From: Streptomyces sclerotialus
GTDB lineage: Bacteria > Actinomycetota > Actinomycetes > Streptomycetales > Streptomycetaceae
Direction of reading: 5' to 3'
Length of the DNA stretch: 64,000 nucleotides
Assembly (NCBI RefSeq): GCF_040907265.1
Contig: NZ_JBFOHP010000002.1
Location: 4,774,001 to 4,838,000 of the forward strand
The position numbers and the translations under genes are program-made. Below, in pieces: positions 25,609 to 34,808 of this stretch. The number at the start of each line of letters is the position of its first letter. Position 1 is the stretch's first letter. The notes beneath the pieces were generated by a model. That model was not told the origin of the DNA. It ran no database searches and saw nothing but the letters and a program-made list of their open reading frames with translations.

Positions 25609-27861
25609 ATGGACCAGCAGACCAGCGCCCAGGCAACGCCCCAGACGCCGTCCGCACAGGCTCAGCCCTCGGTCGGTTCGATCGCCGCGCACCGGCCGAA
25701 CACGGTGGCCGCCTCCCTGCCCGAGCTGGAACCGGATCTCGACGCCGACCTGGACGCGTACGACGTCGACGGCGCGCTGGGTGACGGCGGCGTGGAGCTG
25801 CCCGCCGGCCGTTTCCTGGACCGCGAGCGCAGCTGGCTCGCCTTCAACGAACGCGTACTGGAGCTGGCCGAGGACCCGGCCACGCCGCTGCTGGAGCGCG
25901 CCAAGTTCCTGGCGATCTTCGCCTCCAACCTGGACGAGTTCTTCATGGTCCGGGTCGCGGGCCTCAAGCGCAGGATCGCCACCGGTGTCGCCACCCGCTC
26001 CGCCTCCGGTCTCCAGCCCCGCGAGGTGCTGGACCTGATCTGGACCCGCTCCCGCGAGCTCATGGCCCGGCACGCCGCCTGCTACCAGCAGGACGTCGCA
26101 CCGGAGCTGGCCGGCGAGGGCATCCACCTGATCCGCTGGCCGGAGCTGACCGAGAAGGAACAGGCCCGCCTGTTCACCCTCTTCCGCCACCAGATCTTCC
26201 CGGTGCTCACCCCGCTCGCCGTGGACCCGGCCCACCCCTTCCCGTACATCTCGGGCCTCTCCCTGAACCTCGCGGTGGTCGTCCGCAACCCCGTCAGCGG
26301 CCACGACCACTTCGCCCGGGTCAAGGTCCCGCCGCTGCTCTCCCGCTTCCTGGAGGCCTCGCCCCAGCGCTACGTCCCCATAGAGGACGTCATCGCGGCA
26401 CACCTGGAGGAGCTGTTCCCCGGCATGGAGGTGCGCGCGCACCACATGTTCCGGGTCACCCGCAACGAGGACCTGGAGGTCGAGGAGGACGACGCGGAGA
26501 ACCTCCTCAAAGCCCTGGAGAAGGAGCTGATGCGGCGCCGCTTCGGCCCGCCGGTCCGGCTGGAGGTCGAGGAGTCCATCGACCCGGCCGTCCTGGACCT
26601 GCTCGTCCAGGAACTGAAGATCTCCGAGGCCGAGGTCTACCCGCTGCCCGGACCGCTGGACCTGACCGGCCTCTTCGGCATCGCCGCGCTGGACCGGCCG
26701 GAGCTGAAGTTCCCCAAGTTCGTCGCCGGCACCCACCGCGACCTCGCCGAGGTCGAGTCCGCCTCGGCGCCCGACATCTTCGCCGCGCTGCGCGCCCGCG
26801 ACGTCCTGCTCCACCACCCGTACGACAGCTTCTCCACCTCCGTGCAGGCCTTCCTGGAGCAGGCCGCCGCCGACCCGCACGTCCTCGCGATCAAGCAGAC
26901 GCTGTACCGAACCTCCGGCGACTCCCCGATCGTCGACGCCCTGATAGACGCCGCCGAGTCCGGCAAGCAGGTCCTCGTCCTGGTCGAGATCAAGGCCCGC
27001 TTCGACGAGCAGGCCAACATCAAGTGGGCGCGGAAGCTGGAGGAGGCCGGCTGCCACGTCGTCTACGGCCTGGTGGGCCTCAAGACGCACTGCAAGCTCT
27101 CCCTCGTCGTCCGCCAGGAAGGCGAGATGCTGCGCCGCTACTCCCATGTGGGGACCGGCAATTACCACCCCAAGACGGCCCGGCTCTACGAGGACCTCGG
27201 TCTGCTGACCGCCGACCAGCAGGTGGGCGCCGACCTCTCCGACCTGTTCAACCGGCTCTCCGGCTACTCCCGCCGGGAGACCTACCGGCGGCTGCTGGTC
27301 GCCCCGAAGTCGCTGCGCGACGGCCTGGTCCAGCGCATCACCAAGGAGATCGCGCACCAGCGCGCCGGCCACCAGGCGTACGTCCGCATCAAGGTCAACT
27401 CCATGGTGGACGAGGCCGTCGTCGACGCCCTGTACCGCGCCTCGCAGGCCGGTGTGGCGGTGGACATCTGGGTACGCGGAATCTGCGCACTGCGGCCGGG
27501 CGTGCCGGGGCTGAGCGAGAACATCCGGGTCCGCAGCGTCCTGGGCCGCTTCCTGGAACACTCGCGGGTGTTCGCCTTCGGCAACGGAGGGGAGCCGGAA
27601 GTATGGCTGGGCAGCGCGGACATGATGCACCGCAACCTCGACCGGCGGATCGAGGCGCTGGTCCGGGTCACCGACCCGGCGCACCGCGCCTCCCTCGTCC
27701 GCCTGCTGGAGACCGGCATGTCGGACGCCACCTCGTCCTGGCACCTCGGCCCGGACGGCAACTGGACCCGGCACGCGACCGACGCGGACGGCAGGCCGCT
27801 GCGGAACGTACAAGAAATGCTCATCGACGCCCGGAGGCGCCGGCGTGGCCTTGCGACTTGA
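25609..27861 (+). CDS. ppk: Polyphosphate kinase (PPK1)
   Basis: A 750-residue enzyme that reversibly makes polyphosphate from ATP. The four PPK1 domains follow a ~60-residue Ala/Gln/Pro-rich extension: [16 protein letters not shown] opens the N domain, and the two phospholipase-D-like catalytic domains hold the autophosphorylated His513 ([10 protein letters not shown]) and the second catalytic His651 (EHSRVFAF). In Streptomyces ppk is PhoP-regulated and limits antibiotic production; the upstream region here has only weak Pho-box-like 11-mers around 25480-25510. It heads a cluster with the CHAD and Nudix genes. Confidence 0.97.
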   Translation: MDQQTSAQATPQTPSAQAQPSVGSIAAHRPNTVAASLPELEPDLDADLDAYDVDGALGDGGVELPAGRFLDRERSWLAFNERVLELAEDPATPLLERAKFLAIFASNLDEFFMVRVAGLKRRIATGVATRSASGLQPREVLDLIWTRSRELMARHAACYQQDVAPELAGEGIHLIRWPELTEKEQARLFTLFRHQIFPVLTPLAVDPAHPFPYISGLSLNLAVVVRNPVSGHDHFARVKVPPLLSRFLEASPQRYVPIEDVIAAHLEELFPGMEVRAHHMFRVTRNEDLEVEEDDAENLLKALEKELMRRRFGPPVRLEVEESIDPAVLDLLVQELKISEAEVYPLPGPLDLTGLFGIAALDRPELKFPKFVAGTHRDLAEVESASAPDIFAALRARDVLLHHPYDSFSTSVQAFLEQAAADPHVLAIKQTLYRTSGDSPIVDALIDAAESGKQVLVLVEIKARFDEQANIKWARKLEEAGCHVVYGLVGLKTHCKLSLVVRQEGEMLRRYSHVGTGNYHPKTARLYEDLGLLTADQQVGADLSDLFNRLSGYSRRETYRRLLVAPKSLRDGLVQRITKEIAHQRAGHQAYVRIKVNSMVDEAVVDALYRASQAGVAVDIWVRGICALRPGVPGLSENIRVRSVLGRFLEHSRVFAFGNGGEPEVWLGSADMMHRNLDRRIEALVRVTDPAHRASLVRLLETGMSDATSSWHLGPDGNWTRHATDADGRPLRNVQEMLIDARRRRRGLAT

Positions 27862-27972
27862 TCCCTCCCCGACCGGCTCCCCGCCCCGCGCACGGAGCCG
27901 TGCCCGCGCGGCGGCGGCCGGACCGGCTGCCGCCGCGTGCCCGGCCGCCGCGGCCACCGTGAGGAGGACGGC

Positions 27973-29097
27973 ATGACGCACGGAGCGAACCGGAGCACGG
28001 CGCCCGCACCGGCCGGCCTGCTCGGCGCGGTGACCGGCCTGCCGCGTGACCGCGTGACCGCCGGCGAGGTGCTCTCGGGCTACCTCCACGAACAGTCGAC
28101 GGCGTTCCTGCGCGGCCTGCGGCTGCACCGCGAGGGCGGCTCGGACGTGCGCGGCGCCGGGGACGCGGCGCGGGAACTGCGCGCCGCCGCACGCCGGATC
28201 AGCGGCGCGCTGCTCACCTTCCGGCCGCTGACCGACGAGGCCTGGGCCGACCAGCTGCGCGCCGAACTGGGCTGGCTGTCGGGCACCCTGGCCCGCGAGC
28301 ACTCCTACGCCGACCGGCTCGAACGCCTGCTGGCCGCGCTGCACCGCGTGGCCGGCCCCGCCGAACCGAGCGGGACCTCCAGAGCGTCCGAGGGCGGTGT
28401 CGCGCCCCAGCGGACGCCGTCCCGCACGGCGGGGGCCGGAGACACCGGTAGCAGAGAAGGCCGGGCACGCGAGGAGCGGACCCGCGACCCCAAGGACCCG
28501 GCCGCCACCACCGCGGCCGGGGCCGCCCGGGCCGGCGCGCTGCTGGACCGGCAGCTGACCCTGGCCCGCACCCGCGCCCACTCCGCCGCCCTGCAGGCGC
28601 TCGGCTCCTCGCGCTTCCACGCCGTCGCGGACGCCGTGGCGGTGCTCGCCTCCGAGGCCCCGCTGGACAAGAACGCCGCCGACCGGCCCGCCGGCGAGGC
28701 GCTGCCGCCGCTGGCCGACCAGGCGCACCGCCGGCTGGCCGAGGCCGTCGCCGCACTGCCGCTGACCCGCGCCGGACATCCGTACAACGCGGCGGCGCTG
28801 ATCGCCGACGACCGCCACGACGCCCCCTGGCACCAGGCCCGGCTGCTGCTGCGGCACAGCAGGTACGCGCAGGAGGTCGCCGACGGCGGCGTCACCGACC
28901 TGCGGCTGGTGGAGGCGGGGCGGGCGCTGGAGCGGCACCGGGACGCGGCCGAGGCCGCCGCTGCCGCCGCCGCTGCCGCCCGCACCCCGCGTATCGCCCC
29001 GGCCACCGCCTACGCCCTCGGCATCCTCCACGCCGACCAGCGCCACGAGGTCGAGGCGGCCCGCTACGCCTTCAGCCGGGCCTGGCGGGCCGGATGA
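27973..29097 (+). CDS. CHAD-domain polyphosphate-associated protein
   Basis: A 374-residue protein with a CHAD domain, an all-helical fold with conserved His, Arg and Lys that binds polyphosphate. The start of the domain (VLSGYLHEQSTAFLRGLRLHREGGSDVRGAGDAARELRA) and the C-terminal helix (ALGILHADQRHEVEAARYAFSRAWR) are clear. They are separated by a low-complexity Pro/Ala/Arg/Gly linker at about residues 130-180. It lies 111 bp after ppk and overlaps the Nudix gene by ATGA, so all three are probably co-expressed. It is likely a polyphosphate granule protein or regulator. Confidence 0.9.
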   Translation: MTHGANRSTAPAPAGLLGAVTGLPRDRVTAGEVLSGYLHEQSTAFLRGLRLHREGGSDVRGAGDAARELRAAARRISGALLTFRPLTDEAWADQLRAELGWLSGTLAREHSYADRLERLLAALHRVAGPAEPSGTSRASEGGVAPQRTPSRTAGAGDTGSREGRAREERTRDPKDPAATTAAGAARAGALLDRQLTLARTRAHSAALQALGSSRFHAVADAVAVLASEAPLDKNAADRPAGEALPPLADQAHRRLAEAVAALPLTRAGHPYNAAALIADDRHDAPWHQARLLLRHSRYAQEVADGGVTDLRLVEAGRALERHRDAAEAAAAAAAAARTPRIAPATAYALGILHADQRHEVEAARYAFSRAWRAG

Positions 29098-29510
29098 GCG
29101 ACGGAACGGTGATCCGGGCGGCGGGCTGTGTCCTGTGGCGCCGCGCGTCCGCGCCGGGCGGCGTGGAGATCGCCCTGGTGCACAGGCCGAAGTACGACGA
29201 CTGGTCGCACCCGAAGGGCAAGCTCAAGCGGGGCGAGGAGGCCCTCGCGGGGGCGGTGCGCGAGGTCGCGGAGGAGACCGGCATGGACTGCCGCCCGGGT
29301 CCCGAGCTGCCGGCCACGTACTACGAGGTGAACGGCCGTCCCAAGGAGGTCCGCTACTGGGCGGCCGAGGCGTGCGGCGGCACGTTCGTCCCGAACGACG
29401 AGGTCGACCGGGTGGCCTGGCTGCCGCCCGCCGAGGCCCGTGGCCTGCTCACCCAGGACCGGGACCGGCCGCTGGTCGACGCGTTCCTGGCGGCACTGCG
29501 TACGGCCTGA
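29094..29510 (+). CDS. Nudix hydrolase (MutT1-like, single domain)
   Basis: A 138-residue Nudix hydrolase with the complete box GKLKRGEEALAGAVREVAEETG (residues 42-63). The PKGKLKRGE context and overall sequence resemble the Nudix half of mycobacterial MutT1, which hydrolyses diadenosine polyphosphates and 8-oxo-GTP, but the C-terminal histidine-phosphatase domain is absent. The start overlaps the CHAD stop (ATGA). Linkage to ppk suggests a substrate such as a polyphosphorylated nucleotide or inositol; this is inference. Confidence 0.9.
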   Translation: MSDGTVIRAAGCVLWRRASAPGGVEIALVHRPKYDDWSHPKGKLKRGEEALAGAVREVAEETGMDCRPGPELPATYYEVNGRPKEVRYWAAEACGGTFVPNDEVDRVAWLPPAEARGLLTQDRDRPLVDAFLAALRTA

Positions 29511-29534
29511 CCTGGGGTGACGCGGAAATCCGGG

Positions 29535-29577
29535 CAAGCCCCGCACTGACTTGAGTCGGGGCTTGTCAATTTTTCTT
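29535..29577 (+). terminator. Terminator of the ppk-CHAD-Nudix operon, overlapping a HAIR-like motif
   Basis: A perfect 9-bp stem (CAAGCCCCG 29535-29543 and CGGGGCTTG 29557-29565) with a 13-nt loop is followed by TCAATTTTTCTT, a classic intrinsic terminator. The loop and right arm also contain CTTGAGT-N7-TGTCAAT (29549-29569), an imperfect match to the HspR repeat CTTGAGT-N7-ACTCAAG. The next gene is a small heat-shock protein. Confidence 0.8.
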
Positions 29578-29647
29578 CGTAGGGCTATACCGGAGTGCGA
29601 AGGGCATCGCAGTCAGCAGACAGCGATCCGAAGGGAGATGACCCGTG

Positions 29648-30073
29648 ATGCTCATGCGTACCGACCCCTTCCGCGAGTTCGACAGGCTCACCCAGCAGCT
29701 GTTCGGTACGGCGGCGCGGCCCGCGTCCCTGCAGATGGACGCCTACCGCGCGGACGACACCTTCGTCGTCCACTTCGACCTCCCCGGCGTCGACCCCGGG
29801 AGCATCGGCCTCGACGTCGAGCGGAACGTCCTGACCGTCCGTGCCGAGCGCCGCACGCCCGCCCCTGAGGGCGCCGAGCTGATCGCCGCCGAGCGCACCA
29901 CCGGCACGTTCAGCCGCCAGCTTTTCCTGGGCGAGAGCCTGGACACCGAACACATCGACGCCTCGTACGACAACGGCGTCCTGACGCTGCGCATCCCGGT
30001 CGCCGAGCAGGCCAAGCCCCGCCGGATCGAGATCAGCGGCGGCACGAGCGGGCCGCAGCAGATCCAGGGCTGA
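29648..30073 (+). CDS. Hsp20-family small heat-shock protein
   Basis: A 141-residue alpha-crystallin-type chaperone that holds unfolding proteins in a refoldable state. The crystallin domain runs from about residue 30 ([24 protein letters not shown]) to about 125, with conserved [12 protein letters not shown] near its end. The short N-terminal arm begins [14 protein letters not shown]. The ATG at 29648 is preferred, with GAAGGGAG upstream; a GTG one codon earlier is possible. Mycobacterial acr2 is controlled by HspR, and a partial HspR-type repeat lies 80-100 bp upstream here. Confidence 0.93.
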   Translation: MLMRTDPFREFDRLTQQLFGTAARPASLQMDAYRADDTFVVHFDLPGVDPGSIGLDVERNVLTVRAERRTPAPEGAELIAAERTTGTFSRQLFLGESLDTEHIDASYDNGVLTLRIPVAEQAKPRRIEISGGTSGPQQIQG

Positions 30074-30105
30074 GGCGGAGAAGGCCGCAGCCGGAGGCGG
30101 ACAGA

Positions 30106-30136
30106 GGGCGCCGCGCGGGCTCTCCGCGCGGCGCCC
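30106..30136. terminator. Bidirectional 13-bp GC hairpin
   Basis: Perfect 13-bp arms (30106-30118 and 30124-30136) with a 5-nt loop between the convergent hsp20 and methyltransferase genes. Confidence 0.75.
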
Positions 30137-30158
30137 ACGCGTGTCCGGAAGTCCGGTC

Positions 30159-30986
30159 CTAGGCCGTGCCCCGCGGTGCCAGCGCCGCCCAGCGGACGGT
30201 GACCTCGCCCAGGCGCCAGCGGCGCGGCCCGTCGGCCAGCGGCCAGCCCGCGGCGTGGAGCGCGGTGACCGACCGGATCCAGCGCTGGCGGGCGCCGAGC
30301 GCGCCGTACGGGGCGGCCGCCGCCCAGGCCCGGTCGAAGTCCCGCAGGAAGGCGTGCACCGGCTCGCCCGGCACATTGCGGTGGATCAGCGCCTTGGGAA
30401 GCCGTTCGGCCAGGTCGGAGGGGGTCTCCAGGGAACCGAGGCGGGCCGCGAAGGTGACCGTGCGCGGACCTTCGGGGCCGAGCGCCACCCAGACGTGCCG
30501 CCGCCCGATCTCGTCGCAGGTGCCCTCCACCAGCAGCCCGTCCGGCGCCAGCCGCGCGCACAGCCGCGCCCAGACCTCGGCCACCTCGGCCTCCCCGTAC
30601 TGCCGCAGCACGTTCGCCGCCCGGATGAGCGCGGGGGCGCGGCCCGGTGCGCCCGGCAGCGGCACCTCGAAGCCGCCGTGCAGGAAGACCAGCCCGTCCC
30701 GCTCGTACGGCCGGGCCGCCGCGACCCGCTCCGGATCGATCTCGACCCCCACCACCGCCGCGTCCCCGCGCGCCGTCCGCAGCCGGTCCAGCAGCTCCAC
30801 GGCCGTCCAGGGCGCGGCCCCGTAACCGAGGTCGACGGCGACCGGATCGGCGGTACGGCGCAGCTGCGGGCCGTGCGTGGCCGCGATCCAGCGGTCCATG
30901 CGGCGCAACCGGTTGGGGTTGGTGGTCCCGCGGGTGGCGTTCCCGACCGGGCGTGCGGAGGGGGACGGGGAGGAGCTGCGGGCCAT
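30159..30986 (-). CDS. Class I SAM-dependent methyltransferase-like protein
   Basis: A 275-residue protein with a Rossmann-type methyltransferase core: motif I is AVDLGYGAAPWTAVEL (near residue 50), motif II is VVGVEIDPERV, and AALIRAANVLRQY and GLLVEGTCDEIG follow. The substrate is unknown. It is conserved next to mshA in streptomycetes. The ATG at 30986 sits 6 nt behind TAAAGT, so it is probably leaderless and diverges from mshA. The N-terminus is Ser/Pro-rich. Confidence 0.85.
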   Translation of the reverse strand: MARSSSPSPSARPVGNATRGTTNPNRLRRMDRWIAATHGPQLRRTADPVAVDLGYGAAPWTAVELLDRLRTARGDAAVVGVEIDPERVAAARPYERDGLVFLHGGFEVPLPGAPGRAPALIRAANVLRQYGEAEVAEVWARLCARLAPDGLLVEGTCDEIGRRHVWVALGPEGPRTVTFAARLGSLETPSDLAERLPKALIHRNVPGEPVHAFLRDFDRAWAAAAPYGALGARQRWIRSVTALHAAGWPLADGPRRWRLGEVTVRWAALAPRGTA

Positions 30987-31075
30987 GACATGACTTTATG
31001 TGCTGCGCGGCGGGCCCCGGACCGATGCCCACGAGGGTCACGCTTTGGCAAAGAGGGCGGGGTGCGGCGCCTGGC

Positions 31076-31105
31076 GGGAAATGGCTCGGGCGACTCCGTT
31101 GTTGG
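31076..31105 (+). promoter_or_regulatory. Candidate sigma-R promoter of mshA
   Basis: GGGAAA at 31076-31081 and GTTGTTGG at 31098-31105 approximate the thiol-stress sigma-R consensus GGAAT-N18/19-GTT, with 19 bp between GGAAA and the second GTT. Sigma-R is known to drive mycothiol genes in S. coelicolor, which supports the match. It would leave a leader of about 50 nt before the GTG at 31163. Confidence 0.55.
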
Positions 31106-31162
31106 CCGGTTGAGAGGCGCTCTTGCGCCGGATTTCTGCCGGATTTTGGGAGGTAGCTCGCA

Positions 31163-32542
31163 GTGAGCCAATACGTGTCCCGGCTCCGCGGCCGTCCCCA
31201 GAGCCAGTTCGCCGGCCCCGCCCGGCTGCGGCTGGGGGGCTCCCGCAAGCCGCGCCGGGTGGCGATGCTGAGCGTGCACACCTCCCCGCTGCACCAGCCC
31301 GGCACGGGCGACGCGGGCGGCATGAACGTCTACATCGTCGAGCTGGCCAGGAAGCTCGCCTCGCTCAACATCGAGGTCGAGATATTCACCCGCGCCACCA
31401 ACGGCACCCTGCCGCCCTCCGTCGAGCTGGCGCCCGGCGTCCTCGTACGCCACGTGGACGCCGGCCCGTACGAGGGGCTGAACAAGGAGGACCTGCCCGC
31501 CCAGCTGTGCGCCTTCACGCACGGCGTCATGCAGGCCTGGGCCGGTCACCGCCCCGGCTACTACGACCTGGTCCACTCGCACTACTGGCTCTCCGGCCAC
31601 GTCGGCTGGCTCGCCGCCGAGCGCTGGGGCGTGCCGCTCGTGCACGCCATGCACACCATGGCCAAGGTCAAGAACGCCGCGCTGGCGGAGGGCGACACCC
31701 CCGAACCGGCAGCGCGCGTCATCGGCGAGACCCAGATCGTGCGCGCCTCTGACCGGCTGATCGCCAACACCGCCGAGGAGGCCGGCGAGCTGGTCCGGCA
31801 CTACGAGGCCGAGCCCGGCAAGGTCGCCGTCGTGCACCCGGGCGTCAACCTCGACCGCTTCCGCCCGGCGAGCGGCACGGCCGGCAGCGAGGTCGCGGAC
31901 GAGCGGGCGGCGGCCCGGGAGCGCCTCGGCCTGCCCCAGCACGCGCTGATCCCCTTGTTCGCCGGCCGCATCCAGCCCCTGAAGGCCCCCGACATCCTGC
32001 TGCGGGCCGTCGCGGTACTGCTCGACCAGGACCCTTCGCTGCGTTCGCGGATCGTCGTCCCCGTCGTCGGCGGGCCCAGCGGCAGCGGCCTGGCCAAGCC
32101 CGAGGGCCTGCAGAAGCTCGCGGCGCGGCTCGGCATCGCCGACGTCGTACGGTTCCGGCCGCCGGTCGGCCAGGACCAGCTGGCCGACTGGTACCGCGCG
32201 GCCAGCGTGCTGGTCATGCCCTCGTACAGCGAGTCCTTCGGGCTGGTGGCCATCGAGGCCGAGGCGTGCGGCACCCCGGTGATCGCCGCGTCGGTGGGCG
32301 GCCTGCCGGTCGCCGTGAAGGACGGCGTCAGCGGCTTCCTCGTCGACGGCCACGACCCGGCGGACTACGCCCGCGCGCTGCGCCGGTTCGCCGACGACCC
32401 CTCGCTCACGCTGCGGATGGGCGCGGCGGCCGCGCGGCACGCCGCCTCCTTCGGCTGGGACGCGGCGGCCTCCGCGACGGCCGACGTGTACACCGCCGCG
32501 ATGCAGGAGCGGCGCCGTCGCCTACGATCACCGCATGGCTGA
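31163..32542 (+). CDS. mshA: Mycothiol glycosyltransferase MshA
   Basis: A 459-residue retaining GT4 enzyme that joins UDP-GlcNAc and 1L-myo-inositol-1-phosphate in the first mycothiol step. The N-terminal fold has the MshA signature [21 protein letters not shown] (near residue 37) for inositol-phosphate binding. The C-terminal fold has [15 protein letters not shown] and the EX7E motif region [17 protein letters not shown] (near residue 355). GTG 31163 follows GGGAGGTAGCTCGCA. The ybjN-like gene overlaps its 3' end by 8 bp. Expression is probably under sigma-R. Confidence 0.96.
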   Translation: MSQYVSRLRGRPQSQFAGPARLRLGGSRKPRRVAMLSVHTSPLHQPGTGDAGGMNVYIVELARKLASLNIEVEIFTRATNGTLPPSVELAPGVLVRHVDAGPYEGLNKEDLPAQLCAFTHGVMQAWAGHRPGYYDLVHSHYWLSGHVGWLAAERWGVPLVHAMHTMAKVKNAALAEGDTPEPAARVIGETQIVRASDRLIANTAEEAGELVRHYEAEPGKVAVVHPGVNLDRFRPASGTAGSEVADERAAARERLGLPQHALIPLFAGRIQPLKAPDILLRAVAVLLDQDPSLRSRIVVPVVGGPSGSGLAKPEGLQKLAARLGIADVVRFRPPVGQDQLADWYRAASVLVMPSYSESFGLVAIEAEACGTPVIAASVGGLPVAVKDGVSGFLVDGHDPADYARALRRFADDPSLTLRMGAAAARHAASFGWDAAASATADVYTAAMQERRRRLRSPHG

Positions 32543-33041
32543 GGACAGCAGGGCCGCGGACGCGCGGCAGGTCGTCGAGGAGACACTGAACGACGCCGGG
32601 CTGGAGTGGGAGTCACCGGCGGAGGGCAGTTACGTCGTCAAGCTGCCCGGCACCCGCAAGCTCTCCACCACCTGCTCGCTGCTGGTCGGCCGGCACTCCC
32701 TGTCGGTCAACGCGTTCGTCGTCCGCCGCCCGGACGAGAACCACGAAGCGGTCCACCGCTGGCTGCTGGAGCGCAACACCCGGCTGTACGGCGTGAGTTA
32801 CGCGGTCGACAAGCTCGGCGACGTGTACCTGGTCGGCAAGCTGCCGCTGGCGGCCGTCACCCCCGAGGAGCTGGACCGCATCCTCGGCACGGTCCTGGAG
32901 AACGCCGACGGCTCCTTCAACACCCTGCTGGAGATGGGCTTCGCCTCCGCGATCCGCAAGGAGTACGAGTGGCGGGTCGCGCGCGGCGAGTCCACCCGTA
33001 ACCTCGAGGCGTTCGCCCATCTGACCGGCCGAGACAAGTAG
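32535..33041 (+). CDS. YbjN-domain protein
   Basis: A 168-residue protein of the YbjN family, a fold resembling the type III secretion chaperone class. Typical segments are [13 protein letters not shown] [19 protein letters not shown], the middle [23 protein letters not shown] and the C-terminal [20 protein letters not shown]. The function is unknown. The ATG lies inside the end of mshA (8-bp overlap), and a TACGAT box 6 nt upstream suggests an additional leaderless transcript. Conserved placement after mshA suggests a link to the thiol pathway, but this is not demonstrated by the sequence. Confidence 0.87.
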   Translation: MAEDSRAADARQVVEETLNDAGLEWESPAEGSYVVKLPGTRKLSTTCSLLVGRHSLSVNAFVVRRPDENHEAVHRWLLERNTRLYGVSYAVDKLGDVYLVGKLPLAAVTPEELDRILGTVLENADGSFNTLLEMGFASAIRKEYEWRVARGESTRNLEAFAHLTGRDK

Positions 33042-33158
33042 CACTTTCCGGCCCATTTCGCGGTCACCCTTCCCGGCTCTTCCACCGCCCGGCGGGCGCG
33101 TGCCATGCTCGCGGCCTCCTCTCCCATGCACCTCTTCACCTGCATGAAGGGCGGCCCC

Positions 33159-34808
33159 ATGGACATCAGCAGGCGCACCCTGCTGGGCAGCGCGACCGCC
33201 GCGGCGGCGGCCGCGGCGCTGCCCGCTCTCCCGGCCTCGGCGGCCGGCCACGACACGGCTCTCTGGAACGAGTTCACCGCCCGGCCCTTCACGCATCCGC
33301 AGATCCCGTACGTCGGCCTGGCCGGCTGCCGGCGCGGCCCCCGGGCCGCCGGCCAGGGGCCCGTCATCGACGCCGTACGCGACCACGGCGCCCGCGCGGA
33401 CGGCAGGACGGATTCGGCCCCTGCCATCAACCGCGCCCTGGAGGCCGCGGGCCGCCGCGGCGGCGGCACCGTCACCCTGCCGCCCGGCACCTTCCGCATC
33501 GACGACGTGATCCGCATCGGCCGCGACGGCGTCGTGCTGCGCGGCGCCGGCAGCGGCCGGACGAAGCTGCTCGCCACCAAGCACCTCACCGAGCTGATCG
33601 GCCCGTACGGCAGCCGGTACGGCGGCGACAAGTCCGCCTGGTCCTGGACCGGCGGCCTCATCTGGCTCTGCCCCACGGCCCGGTACGACTCCCTCGTCGC
33701 GGCGATCAGGAAGAAGCAATGGCCGTTCGAGGGCTGGACGGGCAACCGGCGCGACGAGTGGCGCCCGCTCACCGCCGTACGCCCGGCGCGCCGCGGTGAC
33801 CGGACGGTGACGGTCGCCGACACCTCGCGCCTGCGCCCCGGAGCCCTCGTCCTCCTCCAGCTGGCCGACGACAAGGACCACACCCTCCTCCAGCACATGG
33901 CGGGCGGCGGTCCAGGGCCCGCCTCGTACACCTGGGACGGCAGGGAGAAGCTCAACAGCTTCGTCCCGTACGAGTGGCCCGTACGCATCGTCCGTATCAA
34001 GGGGCGCGGGGTGACCTTGGAGCGCCCGCTGCCCCTCGACGTGCGTCCGGAGTGGACCCCGCGGCTCACCACGCACGTACCCGCGCTCACCGGCGCCGGG
34101 GTCGAGGGCCTGACGATCGAGGCGGTCGAGACGCCGCAGTCATTGCACCTCCAGGACAAGGGCTACAACGGCGTCCTCCTGCAGTGCGCGTACGACTGCT
34201 GGGTACGGGACGTCGTCGCACGCCACGTCGACAACGGTTTCGGGCTGACCGCCTCGTCCTCCTGCACGATCAGCGACACCCGTGTCGCGGGCCGCGGGTC
34301 CCACCATCCGTACTACTGCCGCGAGGGCGCGCACGATAACCTCTTCGAGGACTTCGTGATCGAGCGGCGCAGCGTCCCCGCGCCGCCCGGCACCATCCTG
34401 CACGGCATCAACGTCGAGAACCTGTCCAGCTACAACGTCTGGTCGCGCGGCCGCATGGAGATGGGCACGTTCGACTCCCACCGGGGCATGCCGTTCGCCA
34501 ACGTCCGTACCGACATCGTCATCGACAACACCGGCGAGCACGGCGGCGACCTGCGTGCGGGGCCGCTCTTCGGGGCCCGCTTCACGCACTGGAACGTCCG
34601 CGTCACGAACGGGCGGGCCGGCATGGTGAAGATCGACGGCCTGGCCCCGTACAGCGTCACCGCCGGCATCTCGAAGGTCCGCGAGTTCGGCCAGATCGAC
34701 CAACCGGACTTCACGGGCGACCTGCACAGCAGGCTCGTCGCCTACGGCCGCCCCGGATCGGTCAGGCCACGGAACCTGTACGAGGCACAGCGCCGGCTGC
34801 GTCCGTGA
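33159..34808 (+). CDS. Tat-exported right-handed beta-helix protein (pectate-lyase/GH28-like fold)
   Basis: A 549-residue exported protein. The N-terminus MDISRRTLLGSATAAAAAAALPALPASAAG is a twin-arginine signal with the SRRTLLG motif and an ASA cleavage site. The mature part contains VIDAVRDHGARADGRTDSAPAINRALEAA, the typical opening of pectate-lyase-superfamily beta-helices, and later parallel-beta-helix turns around VARHVDNGFGLTASSSCTISDTRV. It is probably a polysaccharide-active enzyme or binding protein; catalytic residues cannot be assigned. The ATG at 33159 is chosen to start at the signal. It overlaps the convergent MFS gene by 47 bp. Confidence 0.85.
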   Translation: MDISRRTLLGSATAAAAAAALPALPASAAGHDTALWNEFTARPFTHPQIPYVGLAGCRRGPRAAGQGPVIDAVRDHGARADGRTDSAPAINRALEAAGRRGGGTVTLPPGTFRIDDVIRIGRDGVVLRGAGSGRTKLLATKHLTELIGPYGSRYGGDKSAWSWTGGLIWLCPTARYDSLVAAIRKKQWPFEGWTGNRRDEWRPLTAVRPARRGDRTVTVADTSRLRPGALVLLQLADDKDHTLLQHMAGGGPGPASYTWDGREKLNSFVPYEWPVRIVRIKGRGVTLERPLPLDVRPEWTPRLTTHVPALTGAGVEGLTIEAVETPQSLHLQDKGYNGVLLQCAYDCWVRDVVARHVDNGFGLTASSSCTISDTRVAGRGSHHPYYCREGAHDNLFEDFVIERRSVPAPPGTILHGINVENLSSYNVWSRGRMEMGTFDSHRGMPFANVRTDIVIDNTGEHGGDLRAGPLFGARFTHWNVRVTNGRAGMVKIDGLAPYSVTAGISKVREFGQIDQPDFTGDLHSRLVAYGRPGSVRPRNLYEAQRRLRP

